NCBI GenBank assembly: GCA_942493335.1
Contig: OW818693.1
Location: 1,612,001-1,676,000, forward strand
DNA: 64,000 nt
Source of the DNA: JAEWSN01 sp942493335
Lineage (GTDB): Bacteria; Bacillota; Clostridia; DSM-8532
Reading direction: 5' to 3'
This document shows positions 8,677 to 17,457 of the stretch, one piece after another. A model generated the notes under the pieces. It ran no database searches, was not told where the DNA came from, and saw only the letters and a list, made by a program, of their open reading frames with translations. The position numbers and the translations under genes were made by a program. Position 1 is the stretch's first letter. Each line of letters begins with the position of its first letter.

Positions 8677-10081
8677 AGACGAAGCCTGTTTCCGGGTCCT
8701 TTCCCCCACTGCCATCCTGGGCTACGGATTCCCGCTGGCATCCTTTGAAGCCGGCATGCGGGAAAAGCCGCATGTCATCGCCGTGGATGCGGGTTCCACC
8801 GATCCCGGCCCCTGGTATCTGGGTGCCGGCGCCTCGTTCACCGACAGGAATGCGGTCAAGCGGGATCTGGAAATCATGCTGCAGGCGGCCATCAAGGCGG
8901 ACATCCCCGTCCTCATCGGCTCCGCGGGAGGTTCAGGCGGAGATCCGCATCTTCAGTGGAATCTGGAAATCCTTATCGAAATCGCCCGTGAAAAAGGCCT
9001 CTCCTTCCTGCTGGCCGTCATCCATGCGGAAATCCGAAAGGATCATGTCCGGGATGCAGTGGCCGCAGGCCGGGTCAGCCCGCTTCATCCAGCACCGGAG
9101 CTGGAAGGGGAAGTCCTGGAGCAGACTGTCCGCATTGTCGGCCAAATGGGCATGGAGCCCTTTCACAAGGCACTGGATGCCGGCGCGAAGGTCATTCTGG
9201 CAGGACGTGCCTATGATCCTTCGGTGTTTGCCGCCATGGCGGTCCGAAACGGTTTTGATCGCGGGCTTGCCATCCATATGGGGAAAATCCTCGAATGTGC
9301 CGCCATCGCCTCGACACCTGGCAGCGGCAGCGACTGCATGATGGGATGGCTTTATCGGGATTCCTTTGAAGTGGAACCGTTGAATCCGGCCCGGAAATGC
9401 ACAACCCTGTCGGTGGCGGCCCATACCCTATATGAGAAGACAGACCCCTATCATCTGCCAGGTCCCGGCGGTCTGCTCGATCTGACGGACACTGCTTTCA
9501 AAACGGTAAATGAGCGGCGTGTCCGAGTCTCCGGCAGCCGATTCATCCCCTCCGCCCAATATGCGGTCAAGCTCGAAGGCGTCCGTTCCCTCGGTTTCCG
9601 GACGATTTCCATCGCAGGCGTCCGCGACCCCATCATGATCGGCCAGATGGAGGATATCCTCCGGAACGTCCGGGAACGGGTCGCCGACAACTTCAAGGGC
9701 CATGACCTCTCGTATCGGCTTGAGTTCAGACAGTACGGTCTGAACGGGGTCATGGGCGCACTGGAACCCCATCCGGAGGAACTGCCTCATGAGTTGGGCA
9801 TCATCATCGAAGCTTTGGCGGACACGCAGGAGACGGCAAACACCATTGTGAGTTTTGCTAGATCCACCTTGCTGCACTACGGTTATCCGGGTCGCATGTC
9901 CACAGCGGGAAACCTTGCTTTCCCCTACTCCCCTTCCGACTTCAAGGCCGGTGAGGTATTCGGCTTCTCGCTGTATCATCTCATCACGGTGGATGACCCC
10001 TGCGAGCTGTTCCCGATGGAGCTGCTCGAAGTGTCCAACCCAATTCAGGACAATGCCTGCGTGAAGGAGGTGTCTCCATGA
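8666..10081 (+). CDS. AtuA-like (acyclic terpene utilization, DUF1446-type) protein
   Basis: This 471-residue protein resembles the AtuA family: the N-terminus has GYGFPLASFEAG and VIAVDAGSTDPGP, followed by GSAGGSGGDPHLQW and a C-terminal half typical of the family. AtuA proteins are named from the acyclic terpene pathway of Pseudomonas, but the biochemical role of the anaerobe homologues is not known to me. It starts inside mal (11-base overlap, CGGAGGTG upstream) and overlaps the DUF4387 gene by four bases (ATGA), so it is translationally coupled to both. The context implies a step in handling mesaconate, citramalate or their CoA esters, but that is inference. Confidence 0.85.
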   Translation: MNDKDEACFRVLSPTAILGYGFPLASFEAGMREKPHVIAVDAGSTDPGPWYLGAGASFTDRNAVKRDLEIMLQAAIKADIPVLIGSAGGSGGDPHLQWNLEILIEIAREKGLSFLLAVIHAEIRKDHVRDAVAAGRVSPLHPAPELEGEVLEQTVRIVGQMGMEPFHKALDAGAKVILAGRAYDPSVFAAMAVRNGFDRGLAIHMGKILECAAIASTPGSGSDCMMGWLYRDSFEVEPLNPARKCTTLSVAAHTLYEKTDPYHLPGPGGLLDLTDTAFKTVNERRVRVSGSRFIPSAQYAVKLEGVRSLGFRTISIAGVRDPIMIGQMEDILRNVRERVADNFKGHDLSYRLEFRQYGLNGVMGALEPHPEELPHELGIIIEALADTQETANTIVSFARSTLLHYGYPGRMSTAGNLAFPYSPSDFKAGEVFGFSLYHLITVDDPCELFPMELLEVSNPIQDNACVKEVSP

Positions 10082-10395
10082 AAACATCCTTACGTGACAT
10101 CGCAGCGGTCATCCGCAGCAAAAATTCCGGTCCCTATGAACTGACCTTCGACATCCTGTTCAAGGATGCGGAAACCTATGAAAAAGTCTGCAGGGCGAAC
10201 TGTCTGTCGGCCAAAGTCATTGCGGGACTCTATGGCATCACGCCGGAGCAGGTGATCAATGTCGTTCACTTCACGCCGGCCCTCGCCATCAAGTCCACCA
10301 TCATACGCCCGCTCGCTTCCGGCGATCCGGGAGAGACGGACGTTTACGGGGCCCAACAGCATGTTCCGCTGATGGAGCTCATTGTGGACATCTGA
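10078..10395 (+). CDS. DUF4387 family protein, AtuA companion
   Basis: This 105-residue cytoplasmic protein fits the DUF4387 family, which is known to sit beside, or be fused to, AtuA-like proteins. The strong ribosome binding site GAAGGAGGTG precedes the ATG, which overlaps the atuA-like stop. The sequence begins KTSLRDIAAVIRSKNSGPYELTFDILF and shows no cofactor motif. It probably forms a complex with the AtuA-like protein; its reaction is unknown. Confidence 0.85.
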   Translation: MKTSLRDIAAVIRSKNSGPYELTFDILFKDAETYEKVCRANCLSAKVIAGLYGITPEQVINVVHFTPALAIKSTIIRPLASGDPGETDVYGAQQHVPLMELIVDI

Positions 10396-10470
10396 ATCGG
10401 GAACTGCGTTCAAAACAGAATGCATGCAAATGGGCTTGGAACAGGAAATCCCGGAGAAGGAGAAACGCGC

Positions 10471-11406
10471 ATGATGTCACCCCTGCTGCACGAACAGGAA
10501 TCCCTCATGTACACGGTCTATTTCGCGCCCCGTGGGAAAACACGCATCCTAAACCTCGGGCACCTGCTGGCCCAGCGCTATCTGTCCGCAACGGACCGGC
10601 TCATCGGCTTTATCGGGGATGCCGGTTCCGGAAAGTCCCTGCTGATACGCGGCATGTTTCCAGGGCTGGAACTGACCAATGACGACGAAGGTGTGAACGT
10701 ACGCCCTCTTCCGTTGTTGGAAGGGATGGATCGCGGATTTTTCAGCGGACATACCTTTCACCTGGATGTACGCTTCGAAGCCGCCTTCCATGCACTTCCC
10801 ATGTTGGCGGATGCCGTCAGGGATGCCGTCAGGAACGGAAAGCGGGTCATCGTTGAGCATTTCGACATGTTGTACCCGGTCCTTGGGATGAACGCGGAGG
10901 TGCTGATCGGTATCGGCGAAGAAGTCATCCTCACCCGACCCAACCTGTTCGGTCCACTTCCAAAGGACATTGCGGACATTGTCCATACCTCCATCCGGTA
11001 CAGAAAGATGGCTCATACTGCGGAAGACCTTACCAGCAAGGTTTTGGAAGAGCGATTCGGGTTTCCGCACGGCCAGCAGCATGGGGACGTCCGGCACGGT
11101 TTCGTGCTGCGCTTCATCGAAAAACCCTCCATCGATCTATCCGCGCTCGAAGAAGCAGTCCGCACCTACATCCGGGAGGACCTGGATGTCAGCTTCCTGG
11201 ATGACGCCCATATCCGGATCGGTACGGAGGATCGCTTTCACTGCACCGGCCCCCGGATTCATGTGCACAGGACCGGGGAAATTGATAACTTTCGATTGAT
11301 CAGGGAATGCCAGTTTGATCCAATATCCGGGCTCTATGAACTCGTCGGATTGGTCGGTGCGGAACAATCGCGTGAGATCAACGATCTGAATCGGCTATCC
11401 TTCTGA
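10471..11406 (+). CDS. P-loop protein with alanyl-tRNA-synthetase-like additional domain
   Basis: The 311-residue protein carries a Walker A loop GDAGSGKS (residues 49-56) near the N-terminus and a C-terminal region with several histidines (GPRIHVHRTGE) of the kind I recall as annotated 'alanine-tRNA synthetase second additional domain', a family often found with methylaspartate mutase genes. No tRNA synthetase catalytic core is present. The start at 10471 is preceded by GGAGAAGGAG; the upstream ATG at 10420 is less likely. As the last gene of the glm operon it may be an ATP- or GTP-dependent factor for the B12 enzyme or a nucleotide-dependent ligase. Neither role is proven. Confidence 0.75.
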   Translation: MMSPLLHEQESLMYTVYFAPRGKTRILNLGHLLAQRYLSATDRLIGFIGDAGSGKSLLIRGMFPGLELTNDDEGVNVRPLPLLEGMDRGFFSGHTFHLDVRFEAAFHALPMLADAVRDAVRNGKRVIVEHFDMLYPVLGMNAEVLIGIGEEVILTRPNLFGPLPKDIADIVHTSIRYRKMAHTAEDLTSKVLEERFGFPHGQQHGDVRHGFVLRFIEKPSIDLSALEEAVRTYIREDLDVSFLDDAHIRIGTEDRFHCTGPRIHVHRTGEIDNFRLIRECQFDPISGLYELVGLVGAEQSREINDLNRLSF

Positions 11407-11568
11407 CCTTCGGTAAAGAGCCGATACGCGGCAGCCGGTATCCCGCCGGACATGTTTGTTGACCTGGCATCCGGGTAAGTTTCAGTAGCAAGAAAGGTCA
11501 GCATCATACCTGTCAGGCTACAACGAGACTGTACAACCGCAGGGCACATACAAGGGGGGCCATTCATC

Positions 11569-13635
11569 ATGAAACGATTGAACAGTATTCGAGGTAAATT
11601 TCTGACCATCTCGATCATCGTCATTCTGGTTGCATTGGGTTCGGTTGGCGGCATCACCGCCAATGAAGTGACCACGCAAGCCAAAAACGATTATCTCCGG
11701 AATTCGACCGAACAGATGAAACTGGTTGAAATGGCCATTACCATCTTCTATCAGGCCATCGACAAGGATATCAACATGATGGCGTCCAACCCCTTGGTCC
11801 TTCAATCCGACAACAACACGCTCACATCTTATGCGGCGACAACCGAAAGCATGCCCATGACCCCTTCAAAGAACGGAGGACTGGAACAAACCATCTACGA
11901 GATGTTCAAGCAATATGCGGATGCCCATCCGGGAACCATGTATGTCTATTATGGCCTTGCTTCCGGTCCCTATCTGCAATGGCCGGAAACCACCATCGGG
12001 GCGAAATACATCCCCTCCGAAAAATACTGGTACACGGCCGGCCAGACCGGCAACGGCGCCATCGTCCGCACGGATCCCTATCTGGACAGCATGACCAATA
12101 CGCTGATCACAAGCAATGTCCGTTCCTTCAAGGATGCGAACGGAAAGATCCTCGGCACGATCGGCATCGACGTCCAGCAATCCGTCATCAGCGACATGCT
12201 TAGTTCCATGAAAACTGGAACGACCGGCTTCTCGATGATTGTCCACAAGACCGGCATCATCATGGCGGATGGCAGCAATGCGGACAATAACTTCAAGAAG
12301 CTGGAAGAGATCAAGCTCCCCGGCATTGAGAAGATCCTTGTCGAAAATCCGACATCCTTCACGGTGTCCATCAACGGTGAAAGCTATCTGGTCAATCCGT
12401 ACAAGGTCAAGAATACGGACTGGATCCTGGCCTCCTTCATGTCCCAGAAGGAGCTGACAGAAGGCGCAGCGCGCATTTCCATGCTGATCCTGCTGATTTC
12501 CGTCATCATCCTCCTCATCACGGTAGTCGTGATTACCATCGTGACGAATCGCATCACGGCCCCCATCATCAAATCATCCGAATACCTCAGAGTCATCGCC
12601 AGCGGAGACTTTTCACAGGATATTCATGGCAAGTACCTTGCCCGAAAGGATGAAGGCGGCACCATCATCCGGGGCATACGGGATATGAATGAGTCCCTCC
12701 GGCACCTGGTCAACAGCATCAAACAGGAGTCTTCCGCCATCGAAAACCGTGTGCAGAACGTCATGAGCAATGTGGCTGCGCTGAACGGAAGCATCGAAGG
12801 GATTTCGGCCACGACGGAACAACTCGCCGCCAGCATGGAGGAAACCGCAGCCTCCTCCCATCAGATGACCTCCACTTCCGAAGAAATCGAAAAGGCCGTA
12901 CAGACCATCGCGGAAAAATCCCAGGATGGCGCGGCGGCTGCCAACAAGATCACAAAACGGGCGGATGACACGAAGAAGAACGTCAATGCCGCCCAGAAAA
13001 AGGCCCACGAAGTTTTCCTTTCTACAAAGTCCAAACTGGAAAAGGCCATTGAGGACTCAAAGGTTGTCCTCCAAATCAACCTGTTGACGGAATCGATCAT
13101 GCAAATCGCCGAACAGACAAATCTGCTGGCCCTGAATGCGGCCATTGAAGCTGCAAGAGCAGGAGAAGCAGGAAAGGGATTTGCCGTTGTGGCGGATGAG
13201 ATCCGCAAATTGTCCGAACAGTCCAAGGACGCCGTCCTGAAGATTCGCGATGTGACCACCCGCGTGACGACCTCCGTCGAAAATCTTTCCGGAAGTTCCA
13301 ATAGCCTGTTGACCTATGTTTCAACGGATGTCAACAACGATTACAAGGTAATGAGTGATGTTGCAGACCGGTACAGTGACGATGCCCGGTTTGTCGATGA
13401 TCTCGTCTCCGAATTCAGCGCCACTTCCGAAGAACTGCTCGCTTCCATCCACAACGTCATCTCGACCATCGAAGGAGTTGCGAAGGCCGCCAACGAAGGA
13501 GCGACTGGTACCAGCGACATTGCCATGCAGGTATCGGATATCAGTGCAAAATCCGGTGAGGTAAAGGCACTCGTCACCAAGGCCAAGGACAGCACGGACA
13601 ATCTCAAGAATGAGGTTTCGCGTTTTATTGTCTGA
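11569..13635 (+). CDS. Methyl-accepting chemotaxis protein with extracellular double-Cache-like sensor
   Basis: This 688-residue transmembrane chemoreceptor has TM1 at about residues 10-30, an extracellular ligand-binding region at about 32-290 (with YVYYGLASGPYLQWPE and GTIGIDV segments typical of Cache domains), TM2 at about 303-325, a HAMP-like linker and a long cytoplasmic coiled coil. The conserved hairpin tip EQTNLLALNAAIEAARAGEAGKGFAVVADEIRKL is present (around residues 513-545). It should control the CheA kinase and flagellar rotation. GGGGGG serves as ribosome binding site. Its position after the glutamate fermentation operon suggests, but does not prove, an amino acid ligand. Confidence 0.93.
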   Translation: MKRLNSIRGKFLTISIIVILVALGSVGGITANEVTTQAKNDYLRNSTEQMKLVEMAITIFYQAIDKDINMMASNPLVLQSDNNTLTSYAATTESMPMTPSKNGGLEQTIYEMFKQYADAHPGTMYVYYGLASGPYLQWPETTIGAKYIPSEKYWYTAGQTGNGAIVRTDPYLDSMTNTLITSNVRSFKDANGKILGTIGIDVQQSVISDMLSSMKTGTTGFSMIVHKTGIIMADGSNADNNFKKLEEIKLPGIEKILVENPTSFTVSINGESYLVNPYKVKNTDWILASFMSQKELTEGAARISMLILLISVIILLITVVVITIVTNRITAPIIKSSEYLRVIASGDFSQDIHGKYLARKDEGGTIIRGIRDMNESLRHLVNSIKQESSAIENRVQNVMSNVAALNGSIEGISATTEQLAASMEETAASSHQMTSTSEEIEKAVQTIAEKSQDGAAAANKITKRADDTKKNVNAAQKKAHEVFLSTKSKLEKAIEDSKVVLQINLLTESIMQIAEQTNLLALNAAIEAARAGEAGKGFAVVADEIRKLSEQSKDAVLKIRDVTTRVTTSVENLSGSSNSLLTYVSTDVNNDYKVMSDVADRYSDDARFVDDLVSEFSATSEELLASIHNVISTIEGVAKAANEGATGTSDIAMQVSDISAKSGEVKALVTKAKDSTDNLKNEVSRFIV

Positions 13636-13716
13636 CAGGCGCTTGCTTCTTGGCAACAGGAAATACCCGCTCATCCGATGAAAGGATTGATCCGTTCAGC
13701 TTCAGAAATCCGATGC

Positions 13717-13750
13717 GGAAGGCCGGTATGCGTGTGCATACCGGCCTTCC
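13717..13750 (+). terminator. Strong hairpin terminator after the chemoreceptor gene
   Basis: GGAAGGCCGGTATGC (13717-13731) pairs perfectly with 13736-13750 across a 4-nt loop, and a T-rich stretch (TTCATGATCTTCTTC) follows on the plus strand. It separates the chemoreceptor from the convergent lipoprotein gene and may work in both directions. Confidence 0.8.
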
Positions 13751-13775
13751 TTCATGATCTTCTTCAGCTCTCTTC

Positions 13776-15821
13776 CTAAGGTCTTCCGGGAGCACGCATC
13801 CCGCCACCTTGAGCACCGCCCATGCCGCCGTGGCCGACGGACCCCACCGTGGCAATCTGTTCGGAGAGGGTCACAGAAAAGACATCCGTCCCGCCCGACC
13901 AGGTTCCATCCGTATACAGCCCGTTTACCGGGGTCCCTGTTGCCGTGCCGCCGGTGGAAATCTGGTAGGTTGCTCCGGCAACAAGCTCTGGCGAGCAAAG
14001 GACGAAGGACTGGAACTGCTTTTCGGGGGAATAGGTCAGGATATCGGCCCCGTCGGAACTTTCCAGGTGGATGAGGGTGCCCGCGGGCATGGTTGCGTCG
14101 AATCCGACAAGGATCGCTTGTTGGGTGGATGAGTCATCCGGTGCCTGCGCCATGCCGGAGCTTCCGACAGCCAGCAGGGTCCCTCCTGTCATCTTGAATG
14201 TTCCATTGTAGTCAATGGCGCCATTCCCATCATCAACCGGACCATCCACCACCACGGTACCGCCGGTCATGGCAATGGAGCCGTTGCTGTCCAGCCCGTC
14301 TCCGCCGGCATTCAGATCGATGGTTCCTCCATGGATGGTCAGGAAGGCATTATCCAGCACCGCGAACGAATCATTCCCGAAACCGCCGCCCGTCGCGGAA
14401 CTGTCATTCCCGCCGGATACATTGAATCCATCGTCGCTGGCGGTCAACGTAAGCGTTCCGCCGTTCACCGTGATATTGCCGCTTTCCAGCGCTTCATAGC
14501 TTTGCTTGATCAGCAGGGTTCCGCTCTCGTATACGATCTCCTTGTCTGCATGGATTCCGTCATCCCCGGTTGCCAGCGTGATCTCGCTGTTTGCAATGGA
14601 GACGGAACCGGATGCGTGAATCGCATCGTCCGCAGCGTTCAGCGTAAAGGTACCGCCTGAGACGAGAATGTCGACCCCCGCCTTGATGGCCTTGCTGCTT
14701 TCTGTGGTCTTGTCTGCGTTGCCGCCACCGCCCATCCCCCCGCCGAAACCATTGCCGGACCTTGTTGTTTCCGGCGCACCGCCTCCCGTTGTAACCGCAA
14801 GCGCCCCCGCCCGGACAAGAACATAGGTTTCCGCCTGAATTCCGTCTTGCTCGGCCGTGATGTTCAGTATGCCGCCATCGATGGCGATGAATCCCTTGGT
14901 TGCGTCTTCGTCATTGTTCGACTGGATCCCGTCGGAACCGGCCTTGATGGTCACGTTCCCATCTTTCATCGCCACAAGGTCCCGACCTCGGATGCCATCG
15001 GAGGCGGCTGTGACATTCAGCGTTCCGCTTACGATTTTCAGGGAATCCTTGCTCACGATGCCATGTTTGCAGTTTCCTTCAACCGTAAGCGTCCCTGTTC
15101 CGTTGAAGGTCAGGTCCGACTTGCTGAAAATGGCAGCGTTCGGTTCGCCGGATTCCACATCCACATTGGGATACGCACTGCCATCCTCAATCCGGTTCAG
15201 GCTGCCGTCCGCCAGAATGACAACCGCCCGTTCCGCCTTCATCACATAAATCGGGGACATGTCGGAACAGGTGATGTCGGCACCATTCAATACAAGCCGT
15301 ACCGCACCGGCTTGCTCCGTATAGACGATAATCTGCCCGTCATTGAGTTTTCCGCTGAATACATAGGTTCCGGCTGCCGTGATGGTCAGGGTTTGACCGG
15401 ATACCGAAACCCCTGCTCCTGTAAACTCAATGGAATCTCCGTTGAGTTTGATCTGCGTGGCCGTGGAGCTGTTCCATCCTGCATCCAGGTCCGTCGTATC
15501 ATATTCATAGGAAACATTCGCTGCGACAAGACCATCCGTGTTGTTTCCGTTGGCTGGATCGCCGTTCAGCGCGGATGCCGTGGATTCCGCAACCAGATTT
15601 GTCGCGACCGCAGCCTGCTGCGTGGCAGTGGATCCGGCTGTACCGAGGGTCCCGGCCACTCCGGTCGCGGAAGCACATCCTGCGAGAAGCGAGGCGGAGA
15701 GCATCAGGGCACCGGCCATTGCAGCCGCTTTCCTTCTGTGGTGCCGTCCCGTCTTTCTCCGGATTTCCCGATTCCCCTCAAGATTCATACGTTTTTCAAA
15801 AGCATCATCCATCCTGCACAT
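13776..15821 (-). CDS. Secreted lipoprotein with Cthe_2159-like carbohydrate-binding beta-helix
   Basis: The protein has about 681 residues. A basic N-terminus and hydrophobic stretch lead to the lipobox LLAGC, so it should be anchored outside the membrane. The body is a long series of parallel beta-helix turns with repeated phrases such as GGTLTL, DGIHAD and DDGFNVSGGND, and a glycine-rich loop (GFGGGMGGGG), matching the Cthe_2159 type that binds pectin or cellulose in Clostridium thermocellum. The C-terminus ends in a Gly/Met-rich tail. The start at 15821 has GGGAG six bases upstream; the ATG at 15788 is an alternative. A polysaccharide-binding or surface-structure role is inferred. Confidence 0.85.
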   Translation of the reverse strand: MCRMDDAFEKRMNLEGNREIRRKTGRHHRRKAAAMAGALMLSASLLAGCASATGVAGTLGTAGSTATQQAAVATNLVAESTASALNGDPANGNNTDGLVAANVSYEYDTTDLDAGWNSSTATQIKLNGDSIEFTGAGVSVSGQTLTITAAGTYVFSGKLNDGQIIVYTEQAGAVRLVLNGADITCSDMSPIYVMKAERAVVILADGSLNRIEDGSAYPNVDVESGEPNAAIFSKSDLTFNGTGTLTVEGNCKHGIVSKDSLKIVSGTLNVTAASDGIRGRDLVAMKDGNVTIKAGSDGIQSNNDEDATKGFIAIDGGILNITAEQDGIQAETYVLVRAGALAVTTGGGAPETTRSGNGFGGGMGGGGNADKTTESSKAIKAGVDILVSGGTFTLNAADDAIHASGSVSIANSEITLATGDDGIHADKEIVYESGTLLIKQSYEALESGNITVNGGTLTLTASDDGFNVSGGNDSSATGGGFGNDSFAVLDNAFLTIHGGTIDLNAGGDGLDSNGSIAMTGGTVVVDGPVDDGNGAIDYNGTFKMTGGTLLAVGSSGMAQAPDDSSTQQAILVGFDATMPAGTLIHLESSDGADILTYSPEKQFQSFVLCSPELVAGATYQISTGGTATGTPVNGLYTDGTWSGGTDVFSVTLSEQIATVGSVGHGGMGGAQGGGMRAPGRP

Positions 15822-15982
15822 AAGCATCTCCCATCCGGATGTTGGCCGCCGGCATGGCACCAACTGTCCGCGTGTCTTTCTGTCCCCAGTATAGGGGAAC
15901 AGTCTGAAATGGATCTTAATGACCCGGCAATTGATTGGTATCGTTTTTGAATGTCGAATGACGATAGTGCCAATTGCCTGAG

Positions 15983-15993
15983 CCCCCCCCCCC
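15983..15993. repeat. C11 homopolymer between divergent genes
   Basis: Eleven consecutive C residues lie in the spacer between the beta-helix lipoprotein gene and ybaK, about 160 bp upstream of the lipoprotein start. Runs of this length are prone to slipped-strand length change and, when in a promoter region, can alter expression. Confidence 0.9.
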
Positions 15994-16034
15994 TGTGTTC
16001 CATGTTTGTCATTGTTTCCATACGCTTCCCATGC

Positions 16035-16064
16035 CTGACACCTGGTCGGTTTCCGCAGTATAAT
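16035..16064 (+). promoter_or_regulatory. Sigma-A-type promoter of ybaK
   Basis: CTGACA (16035-16040) and a perfect TATAAT (16059-16064) are separated by 18 bp, 23 bp before the ybaK ATG at 16087. Confidence 0.7.
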
Positions 16065-16086
16065 ATTCCGAAAGGGAGGATGAAAG

Positions 16087-16569
16087 ATGGCAAACTTCAA
16101 GACAAACGCAATGCGCCTTTTGGATAAGGCAGGCATTTTCTATCGGGTTCACACGTATACGGCGGATGATGGTGTTCCAGACGGGGAGACCGTCGCGACG
16201 AAAATCGGAATGCCGTCGGAGCGCGTCTTCAAAACGCTGGTGACTGTTGGTTCCAGTCGGGATCCATACGTATTTGTCATTCCGGTGACCCGGGAGCTGG
16301 ATCTGAAAGCGGCAGCCAGGAGCGTGGACGAAAAAGCCCTGAGCATGCTCAAGGTGACGGATCTGGAAAAAACCACCGGATATGTACGTGGCGGCTGTTC
16401 ACCCCTGGGGATGAAAAAGGATTTTCAGGTCTGTTTCGATGAAGCAGCAGGATCCCTTGAAACCATCGTGGTCAGCGCGGGCAAAATCGGATTTCAAGTG
16501 GAGGTGTCACCAGCAGCGCTCATTGCACTTTGCCGCGGAAAAATGGCAGACATTGTCATGCCGGGGTAA
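16087..16569 (+). CDS. ybaK: Cys-tRNA(Pro)/Cys-tRNA(Cys) deacylase, YbaK family
   Basis: This 160-residue protein is a single-domain editing hydrolase of the YbaK/ProX family, which frees cysteine from mischarged tRNA(Pro) in trans. Family segments include YTADDGVPDGETVATKIG, RVFKTLVT, FVIPVTRELDLKAAA with the key lysine, and the GYVRGGCSPLGMKK loop. GGGAGGATGAAAG precedes the ATG and a clear promoter lies directly upstream, so it is transcribed alone. Confidence 0.94.
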   Translation: MANFKTNAMRLLDKAGIFYRVHTYTADDGVPDGETVATKIGMPSERVFKTLVTVGSSRDPYVFVIPVTRELDLKAAARSVDEKALSMLKVTDLEKTTGYVRGGCSPLGMKKDFQVCFDEAAGSLETIVVSAGKIGFQVEVSPAALIALCRGKMADIVMPG

Positions 16570-16609
16570 AAAGGGTCTGATCCCGCAAGATCGCATCCCC
16601 TTCCCGCTC

Positions 16610-16648
16610 AAAGAAAAACCGCCGGCCGGATGCTCCGGGCGACGGTTT
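16610..16648 (-). terminator. Terminator after the CD3324-like gene
   Basis: The imperfect hairpin (arms 16616-16629 and 16635-16648, 12 of 14 pairs) is followed on the minus strand by TTTTTCTTT. It lies 40 bp beyond the stop of the leftward small regulator gene and also separates it from the convergent ybaK. Confidence 0.7.
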
Positions 16649-16686
16649 CCATTTATGTTTCATGACCTTTGATCTTCCGGCGCGGC

Positions 16687-16998
16687 TCATGCCGGTCTTC
16701 CTTCCGGGATCAGATGGTTCAGCATGTCGTGACCGGCCTTGCCGTGTACGATCTTGCGGATACTGCAGGGGGAAAGATGGTATCTCTCCGCCAGATCATC
16801 CACGCACAAACCGTTCTTGTAGAGCAACACGATTTCGCGGTTCCGCAGGCGGTATTCGGCGCGGGTGCCGTTGGATTCTCCCCATGCGGCCCGTTCCGCA
16901 TCCCGGCCGGGAATATAGATCATTTTGCCCTGCACGTATTCCTGCAGTTGCATCAAGAGATGTTCGGGCAACACTTCCTTGGCATTGATGTACTTCAA
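16687..16998 (-). CDS. CD3324 family small DNA-binding-like protein
   Basis: The 103-residue protein starts at a TTG (16998), giving the family N-terminus MKYINAKEVLPEHLL; AAGGAGA lies upstream. The second half has a helix-turn-helix pattern (NREIVLLYKNGLCVDDLAERYHLSPCSIRKIV). A longer frame exists upstream to 17157 but lacks a binding site and family similarity. CD3324-like proteins are common in Clostridia and presumed to be regulators; targets are unknown. A promoter and an intrinsic terminator in the 450-nt leader suggest that its expression is attenuated or that the leader is a separate RNA. Confidence 0.8.
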   Translation of the reverse strand: MKYINAKEVLPEHLLMQLQEYVQGKMIYIPGRDAERAAWGESNGTRAEYRLRNREIVLLYKNGLCVDDLAERYHLSPCSIRKIVHGKAGHDMLNHLIPEGRPA

Positions 16999-17132
16999 CG
17001 TCTCTCTCCTTATGGAGGGGCGTTCCGGGCGGACCGGGGTCATCCCGCGCTGGCAGGCAGCCTTCGCGTGGGTGCCCTTCCATTTCCGGGTGGAAATGCA
17101 AAGGTCCGCAACGGATACCCCATCGCGGACAC

Positions 17133-17160
17133 AAAAAAAGCATGATTCCCACATCATGCT
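17133..17160 (-). terminator. Intrinsic terminator in the leader of the CD3324-like gene
   Basis: AGCATGAT pairs with ATCATGCT (17139-17146/17153-17160) with a 6-nt loop, and seven T residues follow on the minus strand. It lies between a strong promoter and the CD3324-like start codon. Confidence 0.8.
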
Positions 17161-17300
17161 CCTGCCTGTATCATCAGGTGGAAGGGAATTCTCCGTGTTT
17201 GCGACAAACCGGACCCATCGATTGAAAACCGAAGCGCCGCACCTGTTTCAGGGCTTGAAGCCGAGGAAACGATGCAAACCTGTCTGCCGCCCATATGAAA

Positions 17301-17348
17301 CTATTCTTTGGATCCCTCACGGACAATTGTAAAAAGCCTGATCTTCAT
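17301..17348 (-). CDS. Possible 15-residue leader peptide
   Basis: ATG at 17348 is preceded at proper distance by AAGGGAG and opens MKIRLFTIVREGSKE followed by TAG. It lies inside the candidate leader RNA, upstream of its terminator, the usual arrangement of a translated attenuator. No run of one amino acid hints at a sensed tRNA. Too short to support by similarity. Confidence 0.3.
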   Translation of the reverse strand: MKIRLFTIVREGSKE

Positions 17349-17457
17349 GTTCAATGCTCCCTTCTTGTTATTTGTGCCGCTTCGATCGGGGATGACTCAC
17401 ACATCATCCGCCAGCTTTATCAGACGTCACTCTGCGTCGCGGCACCAAGACAAATTC

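Larger units (their letters stand above)
17133..17450 (-). ncRNA. Candidate leader RNA or small RNA upstream of the CD3324-like gene
   Basis: A promoter at 17458-17487 and a terminator at 17133-17160 on the same strand define a transcript of about 320 nt. It does not carry the hallmarks of tmRNA, RNase P, SRP RNA, a T-box or the riboswitch classes I know. It contains a 15-codon frame with a good ribosome binding site. It is either an attenuated 5-prime leader or an independent small RNA. The calls of promoter and terminator are seen in sequence; the RNA itself is inferred. Confidence 0.4.

Noticed and set aside
14847..15950. 367-codon plus-strand frame opposite the beta-helix lipoprotein
   Set aside because: Antisense to a clear repetitive secreted protein; the length follows from the repetitive coding strand.
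16999..17157. Longer 156-residue version of the CD3324-like protein
   Set aside because: The extension lacks a ribosome binding site, would read through the terminator hairpin, and family members begin with MKYINAK at the TTG.
17133..17450. tmRNA, RNase P, SRP RNA, T-box or 6S RNA as identity of the candidate RNA
   Set aside because: The conserved core sequences of these RNAs are not present, so it is left as an unclassified candidate.
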